Part shown: one piece after another, positions 27,010-35,520 of the stretch
Numbering within the stretch: position 1 is the stretch's first letter
How the letters are laid out: each line of letters begins with the position of its first letter
DNA from: Saccharopolyspora phatthalungensis
GTDB taxonomy: Bacteria; Actinomycetota; Actinomycetes; Mycobacteriales; Pseudonocardiaceae
Reading direction: 5' to 3'
DNA: 64,000 bases
Assembly: GCF_014203395.1 (NCBI RefSeq)
Contig: NZ_JACHIW010000001.1
Span: 1,178,001-1,242,000 of the forward strand
Notes under the pieces: model-generated
Database searches by the model: none
Told to the model about the DNA's origin: nothing
The model's input: the letters and a program-made list of their open reading frames with translations, nothing else
Made by a program: the position numbers and the translations under genes

Positions 27010-28920
27010 TCAGGGGGCCGTGTGCGGTGCGACCATGCTGAAATCCCCGGTGAAGTCGTCCAGAAGCGCGAACAGCTCCTCGATCGGCGCTCTGTCGCCG
27101 TCGATCCGCAGCCCGCCGTCGTCGAGCGCTTCACTCAGGCTCAAGCCGCCCAGCGACAGTCGCGCGAGGACGTCATGGGAACCGACCAGCGCGCTGCTGT
27201 GTGCACCTGACCCGGCGGGCTCATGCCGCAGCACGCCCCGCTCGACAATGACGCGGCGCGGCCCGTCATCGGTGTTCGAAGCCTCGACAACGAACTCGAG
27301 CCGCCGTCCTGCCGCGCGAGGCCCGTGCAGGCGGATAGCCACGAAATCGAGCAGAAGCGACAGGTCCATTCCGAATGCCATCTCCGCATTCGCCGCCTGG
27401 AAGGTGCCCACCGCTTGCGACCGGCCACGCAACTCTGCAGCGGTGAGCAGATAGAAGTTGCGCCACGGGCCGCTTTCGCTCCGGTATCCCAGCTGCTCGA
27501 ACACGTCGGCCTGAAGGGCGCGCAGTTTCTTGTCCTCAGGTTCCGCGGCCAGGGCGTGCTTGAGCAGTTCCGCTGCCCAGCGATAGTCGCCGTCCGCGAA
27601 CGCCTGCTCGGCGTGCCGGCCCATGGCCTCTACGCCTCCGAACGCGGCACTGTACCGGTGGCCGAGCTCGGCGGGCGGCAGCGGATGCAGGTTCGCCGGG
27701 TTCGCGTCGTACCAGCCGAGGTAGCGCTGGTAGACCGCCTTCACGTTGTGGCTGAGCGATCCGTAGTTGCCGCGATTGCCCGCGCCGCTGAGCTCCTTGG
27801 GCAGCGCGATGGTTTCGGCGATCTCGGCAGGGGTCAGGCCGTGATTTGCCAGGCGAAGCGTCTGGTCGTGGATGTAGCGGTACAGGTCGCGTTGCTCGGC
27901 GATCCGTTCCACGACCCGCTGCGCTCCCCACACCGGCCAGTGGTGGCTGATGACCAAGACGTCGGATTCGTCGCCGAACAGCCGGATCGCCTCATCCAGA
28001 TAGCGGCTCCACGCGATCGCATCGCGTACCTGCGCACCGCGCAGCGTGTACAGGTTGTGCATGTGGTGCGAGACGGTCTCCGCCATGCATAGGGTCCGCA
28101 GCTGAGGGAGGTGGAAGTTCACCTCCGTCGGCGCCTCGGCCCCCGGAGCGAACTGGAAGACCATCCGGACGCCGTCGACGGTCAGCTCCTCGCCGGTCCG
28201 GCTCACGATCGTGTTCGGCTTGATGAGGCTGATCCGACCGGTGGGCAATGTGATGCCCAGACCGGCCGAAACTTGTCCGCGAGGACCGGGCGCCAGCCGC
28301 TTCCCGAACATGAACTGCGAGCGACGGCTGACGGCGACGCCCGAGTGCACATGCTCTACCACCGCGTGATGCACGAAGCCCTCGGGCGCGATGACGGGAA
28401 TCCGTGCGGCAGTCTCGCGGTCGATCACGCCTCCCGCCCCGCCGAAGTGATCGATGTGCGAGTGTGTGAAGAGAACACCGGTGACGGGCTTGTCTCCGAG
28501 GTGCTCTCGGACGAGGTCCATCGCGGCGGAGGCGGTCTCGACGCAAGTCAGCGGATCGATGAGGATGAGTCCGCTGTCGCCAAGGACGACCGTCATGTTC
28601 GAGATGTCGAAGCCACGCACCTGGTAGACGCGCTCCGCGACCCGGAAAAGCCCATGCAGCCGGTTCAGCCGTGCGATGCGCCACAGGCTCGGATGCACCG
28701 TGTCCGGTGCCTCCCCGTCCAGGAAAGCGTAGGCATCGAGGTCCCACACGGCTCTGCCGGTCTCGTCCCGGATGATCATGGGGTCGATCGTCGCGATGAA
28801 GCCGCGCTGCGCATCCTCGAAGTCCCGGTGATCATGGATCCACGCCGCTTCGCCCTCGATGCGATTGGCCTCCGCCGTCGTAGGCTGCGCTGCACGCCGC
28901 CCCTGCTCGTCCTGACTCAC
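27010..28920 (-). CDS. Alkyl/aryl sulfatase, metallo-beta-lactamase type (SdsA-like)
   Basis: A protein of 636 residues matching SdsA1/BDS1-type alkylsulfatases. The binuclear zinc motif THSHIDHFGG is near 150, a second His in ETVSHHMHNLYTLRG near 285, and VISHHWPVWG follows. A helical dimerisation domain covers about 390-500 and an SCP2-like C-terminal domain starts near 525 (DLSLLLDFVAIRLHGPRA). No signal peptide is visible, so it may be cytoplasmic, unlike the secreted SdsA1. It would hydrolyse sulfate esters of primary or secondary alcohols. It is the last of three minus-strand genes with a binding protein and a second metallo-hydrolase. Confidence 0.88.
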   Translation of the reverse strand: MSQDEQGRRAAQPTTAEANRIEGEAAWIHDHRDFEDAQRGFIATIDPMIIRDETGRAVWDLDAYAFLDGEAPDTVHPSLWRIARLNRLHGLFRVAERVYQVRGFDISNMTVVLGDSGLILIDPLTCVETASAAMDLVREHLGDKPVTGVLFTHSHIDHFGGAGGVIDRETAARIPVIAPEGFVHHAVVEHVHSGVAVSRRSQFMFGKRLAPGPRGQVSAGLGITLPTGRISLIKPNTIVSRTGEELTVDGVRMVFQFAPGAEAPTEVNFHLPQLRTLCMAETVSHHMHNLYTLRGAQVRDAIAWSRYLDEAIRLFGDESDVLVISHHWPVWGAQRVVERIAEQRDLYRYIHDQTLRLANHGLTPAEIAETIALPKELSGAGNRGNYGSLSHNVKAVYQRYLGWYDANPANLHPLPPAELGHRYSAAFGGVEAMGRHAEQAFADGDYRWAAELLKHALAAEPEDKKLRALQADVFEQLGYRSESGPWRNFYLLTAAELRGRSQAVGTFQAANAEMAFGMDLSLLLDFVAIRLHGPRAAGRRLEFVVEASNTDDGPRRVIVERGVLRHEPAGSGAHSSALVGSHDVLARLSLGGLSLSEALDDGGLRIDGDRAPIEELFALLDDFTGDFSMVAPHTAP

Positions 28921-28951
28921 ATCGATCTCCGTTCTCCTCTGTCGCCACGGC

Positions 28952-30529
28952 TCACTGTTCGAGCCAGCTCTCGTTCAGGCGATACCGGGAGTAATACGGG
29001 TCGCTCTGGTACCCGTGCAGCTTGCTGTTGTCCCAGACCTCGAAGTACACCGGCACCGACATCGGCACGAAGACCATGGCCTGTTTGGCGAGTTCGTCGG
29101 AGAGCTGGTCGACGAGCCCGACGTAGGCATTGTGATCCGTTGTCGAGCGCGCCTCGGCGAAGAGTGCCCGCGCCCGGTCGGCGTCCGGGTTGCCCTTCCA
29201 ATGGTTATAAACGCCTTTCTCGGCGAGAACGGGATCGAAGTAGAACAGCGGGTCCGCCTTCGGGGTGCCGGGGATGGAGATCAAGTCGACGAACGACTCG
29301 CCCGAGGTGAAGGTGGGGGCGATCTCGGCGAGAGGCTTGGCTTGCAGCTTGAGTTTGATTCCCGCCTCCGCGAGCTGCTGCTGCATCAGCTCGTAGATCG
29401 GATGCTGTGCGGCCGCGGCGTCGCCCATGTAGGTCAAAGTGATCTCGGGGTTGGGCTGTCCGGCCTCGGCCAGCAGCTTCTTCGCCTCCCCCACGTCGCG
29501 CGTGTAGTAGGGCGTGTCCTTATCGACCTTGGGGGCTTCGGGTTCGCCGGCCGGAGGAATGAAGGAAACGGCGCCGTGGCCGAGCATCGCGGTGTTCACC
29601 AGCGCCTGACGATCCAGCGCCAGGGAGATCGCCCTCCGCACACGGATGTCGGACAGCGGTCCGGACTCGGGATTGACGTAGATCGAAATGTTCTGCGTGT
29701 AGGCGGGATTACCCAGGGTGAATCCGCTCTGGGCGGCCTGGTCGGCCAGTCCACCGTCGCCGAAGTACGCTGCCTGCGCACTGCCCTGCTGCAACGCCGC
29801 GAGGCGCGTGGACTCATCGGGGATGATCTCGAAGACGATCTTGTCAAGGTAGGGCTTCTGGGCCTCCCAGTAGTTCTTGTTCTTCTCCAGGGTGAGGTTG
29901 ACGCCGTCCTTCCAGTCCACGACCTGGAAGGCCCCGGTGCCGAAGGTGCGGGTCTGCCGCTCCTGCTCGGTCGCGTTCCCGTAGCCCTTACGGCCGACGA
30001 TGAAGAACGTCTGAGAGCCGGACATGGCGTTCAGGAACGTGCCGTCCGGCTTGGAGAGGCGGAAGGTCACCTCGTTGTCACCAGTGGCCTCGACGCTCTT
30101 GACATTGACCAGATACGTGCGCTTCGACGTCTTTGCTTTCATGTAGGTATCGAAGGTGTAGACAACATCGTCGGCGCTGAACTTGCTGCCATCGGCGAAG
30201 GTGACGTTCTCGCGGAGTTTGAAGACGTAGGTGAGGCCGTCCGGCTGCTCCCAGGAAACGGCCAGGCCCGGCCGGATCTGCCCGGAGTCGTCCTTGGTCA
30301 GCAGCGTGTCGTAGGCGACGTCATTGACGACCTGGGCGGCGAGAGAGGTCCCCACCATCGGGTCGAGGCCGCCCGCGGCGGGTCCACCCGGGATCGCCCA
30401 GGTGAGGGTGCCTCCCGGGACTGGGGGGCCGGCCGACTGGTCGTCGGTGGTGCCCCCGGCGCCGCAGCCGACGAGTAGGAGAGCCGAGACGGCGAGGGAT
30501 GCGATCCATGCAGTTGTACGGATGGTCAT
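28952..30529 (-). CDS. Solute-binding lipoprotein of Dpp/Opp type (SBP_bac_5)
   Basis: A protein of 525 residues with a lipoprotein signal ending SALLLVGCGAGG (Cys-21 lipidated). The mature part has the family-5 peptide/nickel binding fold: YDTLLTKDDSGQIRPGLAVS, FKLRENVTFADGSKFSADDV and VRRAISLALDRQAL. It has no permease genes beside it, but the importer at 16154-19741 in the same island has no binding protein, so the two probably work together. It lies 31 bases upstream of the sulfatase gene and 28 bases downstream of the hydrolase gene, likely one transcript. Confidence 0.9.
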   Translation of the reverse strand: MTIRTTAWIASLAVSALLLVGCGAGGTTDDQSAGPPVPGGTLTWAIPGGPAAGGLDPMVGTSLAAQVVNDVAYDTLLTKDDSGQIRPGLAVSWEQPDGLTYVFKLRENVTFADGSKFSADDVVYTFDTYMKAKTSKRTYLVNVKSVEATGDNEVTFRLSKPDGTFLNAMSGSQTFFIVGRKGYGNATEQERQTRTFGTGAFQVVDWKDGVNLTLEKNKNYWEAQKPYLDKIVFEIIPDESTRLAALQQGSAQAAYFGDGGLADQAAQSGFTLGNPAYTQNISIYVNPESGPLSDIRVRRAISLALDRQALVNTAMLGHGAVSFIPPAGEPEAPKVDKDTPYYTRDVGEAKKLLAEAGQPNPEITLTYMGDAAAAQHPIYELMQQQLAEAGIKLKLQAKPLAEIAPTFTSGESFVDLISIPGTPKADPLFYFDPVLAEKGVYNHWKGNPDADRARALFAEARSTTDHNAYVGLVDQLSDELAKQAMVFVPMSVPVYFEVWDNSKLHGYQSDPYYSRYRLNESWLEQ

Positions 30530-30557
30530 GTCAACTTCTCCTCCTGGAGAGTGCGTT

Positions 30558-31442
30558 TCAGGATTTCGCCGTCACCCGGTTCTGCGAAAGCTCGATGCGC
30601 ATCAGCTCGTCGGCGAGCACGACGCGTCCCTGATAGACCTCGCCCATCGCGGCGATGGCGGCATCGGCGACACCGGGAGCGGCCACGTGCGCTCCACAGT
30701 GGACAAGCACGAGCGTCCCGACGCTCGCATCCGCCGCCATCCTCACGGCGCCTTCGAGCGTGCACAGGCCATCGCGATGGTTCGGCTGCGCCTCTTCGGT
30801 GTTCCAGCACATCGCCAGCATCACGTCCGCGCCCGCGGCGAGCTCGCGGATCTCGTCGCACGGCTCCGTGTCGCCGGTGAATACGATGCTCCCGTCGGCC
30901 GTTTCCAGCCGGTACGCGATCGAGTCGAGCCAGGGCTGAACGTGTCGCCCCAGGCCTGTACGCATCGTCCAGGTGGCGCCGGTGTGCACGTAGCCGGGCT
31001 CGATGTCGCTCGTGCGCACCTCCGGTGGCGTCCGCGGCAGAGTGCCGCCGCGGTGTACGTGGATCGCCCGGCTTCCGGGAAAGTTCATCCGCGCCTCGAT
31101 GTCGGAGCGGAACGCTCCCTCGCTGCCGATGAGGCGTTCCGTGATCAGGGAGGTCGGTGAGGGCCCCAGGGCGTGCAGCGGCTCGGCACGCGCGCCGCCC
31201 TGATCCCAGCGGGTCAGCAGGAAGCACGGGTAGTCGACGTTGTGATCGAAATGGTGATGGGTAAAGAAGATCGTGTTCACATCCGTCGTCTTCAGCCCCG
31301 CCTTGGCGAGCTTCCAGGTCGTCGCGGGCCCGCAATCGACCAGCAGAAGATCGCCGTCCACGTCGACGGCGAAGGAGCTTCCGAACCGGTCAGGCGCGGG
31401 GGTGGGCGTTCCGCTGCCCAGGATATGTACGGTCGCGGCCAT
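30558..31442 (-). CDS. Metallo-beta-lactamase-fold hydrolase (RNase Z-like)
   Basis: A protein of 294 residues: VHILGSGTPTPAPDRFGSS at the N-terminus, metal motif THHHFDHNVD near 81, VFTGDTEPCDEI near 190 and LVLVHCGAH near 245. The layout is that of the RNase Z/arylsulfatase-type branch of the superfamily, which includes many small-molecule esterases. No exosite arm for tRNA is evident, so a catabolic ester, lactone or sulfate hydrolase is more likely. It is the first gene of a three-gene minus-strand set with the binding lipoprotein and the alkylsulfatase-like enzyme. Confidence 0.85.
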   Translation of the reverse strand: MAATVHILGSGTPTPAPDRFGSSFAVDVDGDLLLVDCGPATTWKLAKAGLKTTDVNTIFFTHHHFDHNVDYPCFLLTRWDQGGARAEPLHALGPSPTSLITERLIGSEGAFRSDIEARMNFPGSRAIHVHRGGTLPRTPPEVRTSDIEPGYVHTGATWTMRTGLGRHVQPWLDSIAYRLETADGSIVFTGDTEPCDEIRELAAGADVMLAMCWNTEEAQPNHRDGLCTLEGAVRMAADASVGTLVLVHCGAHVAAPGVADAAIAAMGEVYQGRVVLADELMRIELSQNRVTAKS

Positions 31443-31614
31443 GGTGGTCCTCCCCGTTTCGGAGCCGCCGGCTGGCTCGTTGCCGTCACGCTACAGAGAT
31501 CGAGCGCCCAGGAAGATGGCTCTTCGGCACAGGAACCACGCGATGAGATGTGTGGTGTCCCCACACGACCCTCCCGGGGGCTCCTCACCGAGACGGGCTA
31601 CCGAGCGATGACGG

Positions 31615-31805
31615 CCCCGATTTCTGATGGAGGCGTAGATCAGTCGAGGGCAATGCTCCATCCTCCACTGTGGACGGACGCCCGACCGCTCCGCGACGCC
31701 GGGGCGGAAAACTCTCCACGACGACATCCGCGCCGGCGATGAGCTCGTCGGCGAACTCACGGTCTGCTCCACCTTGATCGCCTCGGCGCCGAGTTCGGCG
31801 CGTCA
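31615..31805 (-). pseudogene. CaiB/BaiF CoA-transferase remnant
   Basis: Minus-strand pieces in different frames read ELGAEAIKVEQ, FADELIAGADVVVESFPP and CPRLIYASIRNRG. These match, in order, three consecutive conserved blocks of family III CoA-transferases (LGAEVIKVE, LLARADVVVENFRPG, NPRLIYASISGFG). Spacings are far shorter than in an intact gene and the frames do not connect. It is therefore a decayed fragment of a second transferase, distinct in sequence from the intact one at 24870. The rest of 31443-32140 shows no gene. Confidence 0.7.
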
Positions 31806-32113
31806 TCGTCGCATAAGGACCTGCAAGAAGTCGCGTGAAATCGATTCCCCCGAGGACCGCGCGGGGCTGGAACCCGGGCGCTCGGCAGCCGGATCGTGCG
31901 CGAGTGCTTCAGCGCTGCCGGTCACGTTCCGCCTCCTGTCCGGATCCTCGACGACCGACCCCGTCGTCGCGCGCGAGACCTCGCTGTCCGACGCTTCCGG
32001 CGGGAGAACACCGCCGTGATGGTGGTTCGCCCCACAAACACCAATGCAAGATGGGGTGCGGACCCATGACCCGGTGGCGTGAGCGCGCCATAGGCTCCAA
32101 ACGGTCCGTCCGC

Positions 32114-32134
32114 GAGGAGCGAGGAGCGAGGAGC
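32114..32134 (+). repeat. Triple GAGGAGC tandem repeat at a ribosome-binding site
   Basis: Three exact 7-base copies of GAGGAGC precede the amidohydrolase start by 6 bases, so three overlapping Shine-Dalgarno-like cores lie 9-25 bases before the ATG. Copy-number change by slippage could alter translation. Confidence 0.6.
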
Positions 32135-32140
32135 GACCGG

Positions 32141-33616
32141 ATGACATCGATGCTGCTGCGCAACGCACGACTGCTGGGCGGCGGTGGCACGCGGGACGTG
32201 CGGATCGTCTCGGGGCGCATCGCGGAGATCGCCCCGCGCGGGGCGCTGCCCGAAGGGCCGGAGGAGCCTATCGATCTCGGCGGTCGCGTTCTCTCCCCCG
32301 GGCTGTGGGATGAGCATGTTCACTTCAGCCAATGGGTCATCCGTCGCTCCCGTTTCGACCTCTCCGACATCCGCAGCGCGGCCGATGCCCTGCAACGGGT
32401 CCGCGAAGTGCTCGGAAGCGTTGATCGAGAGCCGGGTGCGACTGTCACCGGCTACGGGTTCCGCGACGGAACCTGGCCGGATGCGCCCAGCCGCGAGGCG
32501 CTCGATGCGATCAGCGGCAGCACTCCCGTCATCCTCATCAGCGGAGACCTGCACTGCGCCTGGATCAACACCCCGGCGGCCGCGCGGCTCGGAGTCGAGC
32601 TCGACGAGACCGGTCTTGTCCGCGAGGGTGCTTGGCTGCACACTCCAGCACAGCTGCGGGACGCATCATCGCCCACGACGGCGAGGTACCGCGAGGCCGC
32701 CGAGGTCGCGGCCAGACGCGGCGTGGTGGGGATCGTCGAGTTCGAGCACACCGACAACCTCGCGCAGTGGCCGGAGCGGGTCGCAGCCGGCGTCGACCAG
32801 CTGCGGGTCGAGGCATCCATCTGGCCGGAATACCTCGAGGACGCCGTCACCGCGGGCCTTCGCACCGGAGACGTTCTAGAGCCGCAGGGTCTGGTGACCA
32901 TGGGGAGGCTCAAGGTCGTCGTCGACGGCTCCCTGAACACCCGGACCGCATGGTGCTGGCACCCGTACCCGGATCTGGCGCCCGGCGACCCCAATCCCTG
33001 CGGCATCGCCAGCGTTCCCCCGGAGGAGCTGCGTCGCCTGCTGACCCGAGCCGTGCCGAACGGCATCGAGCCCGCGGTACACGCGATAGGCGATCGGGCG
33101 AACACCGAGGTGATCGACATCTTCGAACAGTTCGGGATACCCGGCACGATCGAGCACGCGCAGCTTGTCAGCGACGACGACTTCTCCCGTTTCGGTGCCC
33201 TCGGCCTGATCGCGAGTGTGCAGCCCGAGCATGCGATGGACGATCGGGATGTCGCCGACCGGCACTGGGCCGGACGCACGCATCGTGCGTTCGCGTTCCG
33301 CTCGCTGCACGATGCCGGAGCGACCCTGCGAATGGGATCGGACGCTCCCGTCGCGCCGCTGGACCCCTGGTTCGCGATCTCCGCCGCGACGACGCGCAGC
33401 CGTGACGGGCGTGAGCCGTGGCATCCCCGTGAGTGCATCCCGCTCGATGTCGCCCTCGCCGCCAGCATGCGCGGGCGCACGAGGCTCTCGGTCGGTGACG
33501 TGGCGGACCTGGCGATCCTCGATATCGAGCCGCACACGGCCACACCGCGGCAGCTCCGCGAGCTGCCGGTGTCCGGCACCCTGCTGGGCGGACGCTGGAC
33601 CTGGCGCGGGTTCTGA
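32141..33616 (+). CDS. Amidohydrolase family 3 (YtcJ-like)
   Basis: A protein of 491 residues with the metal-dependent amidohydrolase signature: LSPGLWDEHVHFSQW (His-x-His) near 57, GDLHCAWINTPAAARLG, VVVDGSLNTRTAWCWHP, PAVHAIGDRAN, GTIEHAQLV and GSDAPVAPLDPW. This is the YtcJ/NfdA subgroup, which acts on N-formyl or other amide/imide substrates. I chose ATG 32141 behind the GAGGAGC repeats; an ATG nine bases later is also possible. The longer open frame upstream has no homology. It stands alone on +, then the IS110 element follows. Confidence 0.87.
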   Translation: MTSMLLRNARLLGGGGTRDVRIVSGRIAEIAPRGALPEGPEEPIDLGGRVLSPGLWDEHVHFSQWVIRRSRFDLSDIRSAADALQRVREVLGSVDREPGATVTGYGFRDGTWPDAPSREALDAISGSTPVILISGDLHCAWINTPAAARLGVELDETGLVREGAWLHTPAQLRDASSPTTARYREAAEVAARRGVVGIVEFEHTDNLAQWPERVAAGVDQLRVEASIWPEYLEDAVTAGLRTGDVLEPQGLVTMGRLKVVVDGSLNTRTAWCWHPYPDLAPGDPNPCGIASVPPEELRRLLTRAVPNGIEPAVHAIGDRANTEVIDIFEQFGIPGTIEHAQLVSDDDFSRFGALGLIASVQPEHAMDDRDVADRHWAGRTHRAFAFRSLHDAGATLRMGSDAPVAPLDPWFAISAATTRSRDGREPWHPRECIPLDVALAASMRGRTRLSVGDVADLAILDIEPHTATPRQLRELPVSGTLLGGRWTWRGF

Positions 33617-33794
33617 CCGGAAGCGGCGCGTCACATGGTCGCTCAGCCGCCGTCCGCTGCGACGGCGATCCCTGCGGTGGATCCAGCGGGCACAGCGATA
33701 CGCCGAGAGCGTCGGCCGTGACCGTCGAGGACCGCGAGACGAGGCCTGCGCCGACTCCATGCGCGACGAATATGGAATGTTCCCGATCTGAGCA

Positions 33795-34081
33795 GCCTAT
33801 GAGGGCGAAGTCAATTGGTGATGTTTCCGGTTTTGGGCGTGCGGCAGTGTCCCCGCGGGTGTGCGGGGTTGATCATGGTGGGTGGTGATGTGGTGGGTGG
33901 CGTGACTGGCCGGGGTGGCGGGTGCCTGCGCCCACTCTCCGTGCTCGACCTAGCGAACAACCGGGTTTGTCCCAACAGCCCTCATCCGAGCTTGGGTGGA
34001 GGGTGGGCGGGGCGCCCCTGCTCAGTTCCGGGTTCTGCCCAAGGAGGAGTCGGGTTCGCCCCGCCCATGGCCAGTGTCGCG
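33795..34081 (-). ncRNA. Candidate bridge RNA region of the IS110 element
   Basis: This non-coding end of the element is G-rich and has several local hairpins, for example CCCGC/GCGGG near 33855. IS110-family elements encode a structured guide ('bridge') RNA in their long non-coding end. I cannot fold it or define the target- and donor-binding loops, so this is inference from position only. Confidence 0.35.
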
Positions 34082-35413
34082 CTATGCGGCCTGCGGCGCC
34101 ACCTCCTTCGTAGTGCCGGCGGCAACCGCCGGATCCCAGGCCACCCGGCGGGTGACGACCACGAACAGCTGTCGCAGCAGTGCCGCTGCGAGGGCCGTGC
34201 GGGCTTGTCCCGGGCGCAGCGGGTTGGTTTCACGGGTGGTCAGGTGCGTATAGCGGGCGGTGTAGACCGGGTTGTGGGTCAGTGCGCCCCAGATGGCCCG
34301 CCAAGCGGCGGTGCGCAGTCCGGGGCGGCCGCGGCGGGAGACCGTGGTGATGCCGTGAAAGTTCCCGGATTCGTTGGCACGTGGGCACAACCCCGCATGC
34401 TTGACCCAGGTTCGGGCACAGTCGAAGCGCGCTGGGTCGCCGGTCTCGGCGAGGATGGCGGCGGCCCCGACGACCGACAACCCCGTGATGGTGGTGACCA
34501 ACGTGGACAGTTCCAGGGTGTCGAGGACCTCGATCATGCGGGCCTCAACGTCGGCGAGCTGCCCCAGGGCATGGTGCCAGTCGTCGAGTGCGTAGGCCGC
34601 TCGTTCGCAGGCCGCGGCTTGCTCGGTAGCAACCCCGCCAGGTGTGCGAGCGGCGTCGAAGATCGCGCGCAGAATGCGCAGATTGCGGCGGCTGCCACCC
34701 CAGCGGGGAAGTTCGTCACGCACTGCCGCGGCAAAGGCATCAAAGCCCATCGCCATGATCCGGGCCGGGTCGGTGGACACCGCCATGGCCACCCGCCAGG
34801 TCAGCGTGTCCAAAGGCTTGCTCGCGGTGGACAGCACCGCAGGCCAGGCACACTCCAGCAGATCACGCAAACGCTGCCGGGCCGACCCCGCGGCAACAAG
34901 CTGATCGGCACGGCGAGCCCCCAGATGCCGCAGGCGACACCAGTGCCCCTCCAGCACATAGGGCACGTAGCAGCGCAGTTCCGTGACGCGTTTGGCGATG
35001 ATCGTGGCGTCTTTGAAGTCCGACCGGTCGCGGGTGAAGTCCTCTTCCTCCCGGCCACGGTGCACCAGCATCGGGTTCACACACACCAGCTCAACTCCGC
35101 GAGCGCGGGCCCGGTCCAGCAGCGGCTTCCAGCGATGCCCGGTCGGCTCGCACCCCAGCACCACACCGGCGAACCCCGCCTTGGCGGCGACCGGCCCGGC
35201 CCAGTCCAGGATGTCATCGATCACCCACGCATCCCCGCTGAACATGCGTCGGCCCAGCACCCGCGAATCGTGATCGGCGACCACCGCCGCCTGCTTGGCC
35301 AAGGCCAGATCGACCGCGACCACCGCGAACTCGCGGCGCACGATCGATCGCAACCGGGTCAGCCGCTCGTTCCGACGACGATCACCGCGCGTAAGCGCCC
35401 TGACATGAGACAC
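34082..35413 (-). CDS. IS110-family transposase
   Basis: A protein of 443 residues from a GTG start. The N-terminal RuvC-like DEDD domain shows VAVDLALAKQAAVVADH, CEPTGHRW and DRSDFKDATIIA, carrying the acidic residues. The C-terminal transposase_20 domain has ITGLSVVGAAAILAETGDP and HAGLCPRANESGNFHG with the conserved Gly and a Ser-containing segment. Length fits the family (about 400-450) and no stop or frameshift is seen, so it may be active. The GTG follows GAGGAGGATGCT; the frame is open further to 35491. It is the only intact transposase in the window. Confidence 0.9.
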   Translation of the reverse strand: MSHVRALTRGDRRRNERLTRLRSIVRREFAVVAVDLALAKQAAVVADHDSRVLGRRMFSGDAWVIDDILDWAGPVAAKAGFAGVVLGCEPTGHRWKPLLDRARARGVELVCVNPMLVHRGREEEDFTRDRSDFKDATIIAKRVTELRCYVPYVLEGHWCRLRHLGARRADQLVAAGSARQRLRDLLECAWPAVLSTASKPLDTLTWRVAMAVSTDPARIMAMGFDAFAAAVRDELPRWGGSRRNLRILRAIFDAARTPGGVATEQAAACERAAYALDDWHHALGQLADVEARMIEVLDTLELSTLVTTITGLSVVGAAAILAETGDPARFDCARTWVKHAGLCPRANESGNFHGITTVSRRGRPGLRTAAWRAIWGALTHNPVYTARYTHLTTRETNPLRPGQARTALAAALLRQLFVVVTRRVAWDPAVAAGTTKEVAPQAA

Positions 35414-35520
35414 AGCATCCTCCTCGATAGCAACTGATCCAGAACCCGAACACTCACAAGAAGGAGACCTGCGCAATGAACTCCGGATCAACCACTACCC
35501 GTACTTACTAGGAGGATCCG

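Larger units (their letters stand above)
33795..35510 (-). mobile_element. IS110-family insertion sequence (ends approximate)
   Basis: One transposase gene with about 290 bases of non-coding DNA downstream of it (33795-34081) and about 95 bases upstream. IS110 elements usually lack clear terminal inverted repeats and make no long target duplication, and I find none, so both ends are estimates. The long non-coding side after the transposase is the arrangement of the IS1111-like branch. It separates the amidohydrolase gene from the DUF3604 gene inside the catabolic island. Confidence 0.7.

Noticed and set aside
28111-29310. 399-codon + frame crossing the sulfatase and binding-protein genes.
   Set aside because: Antisense shadow of two well-supported genes.
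33815-35437. 540-codon + strand frame across the IS110 element.
   Set aside because: Antisense to the transposase, which has its catalytic residues; no homology in the + frame.
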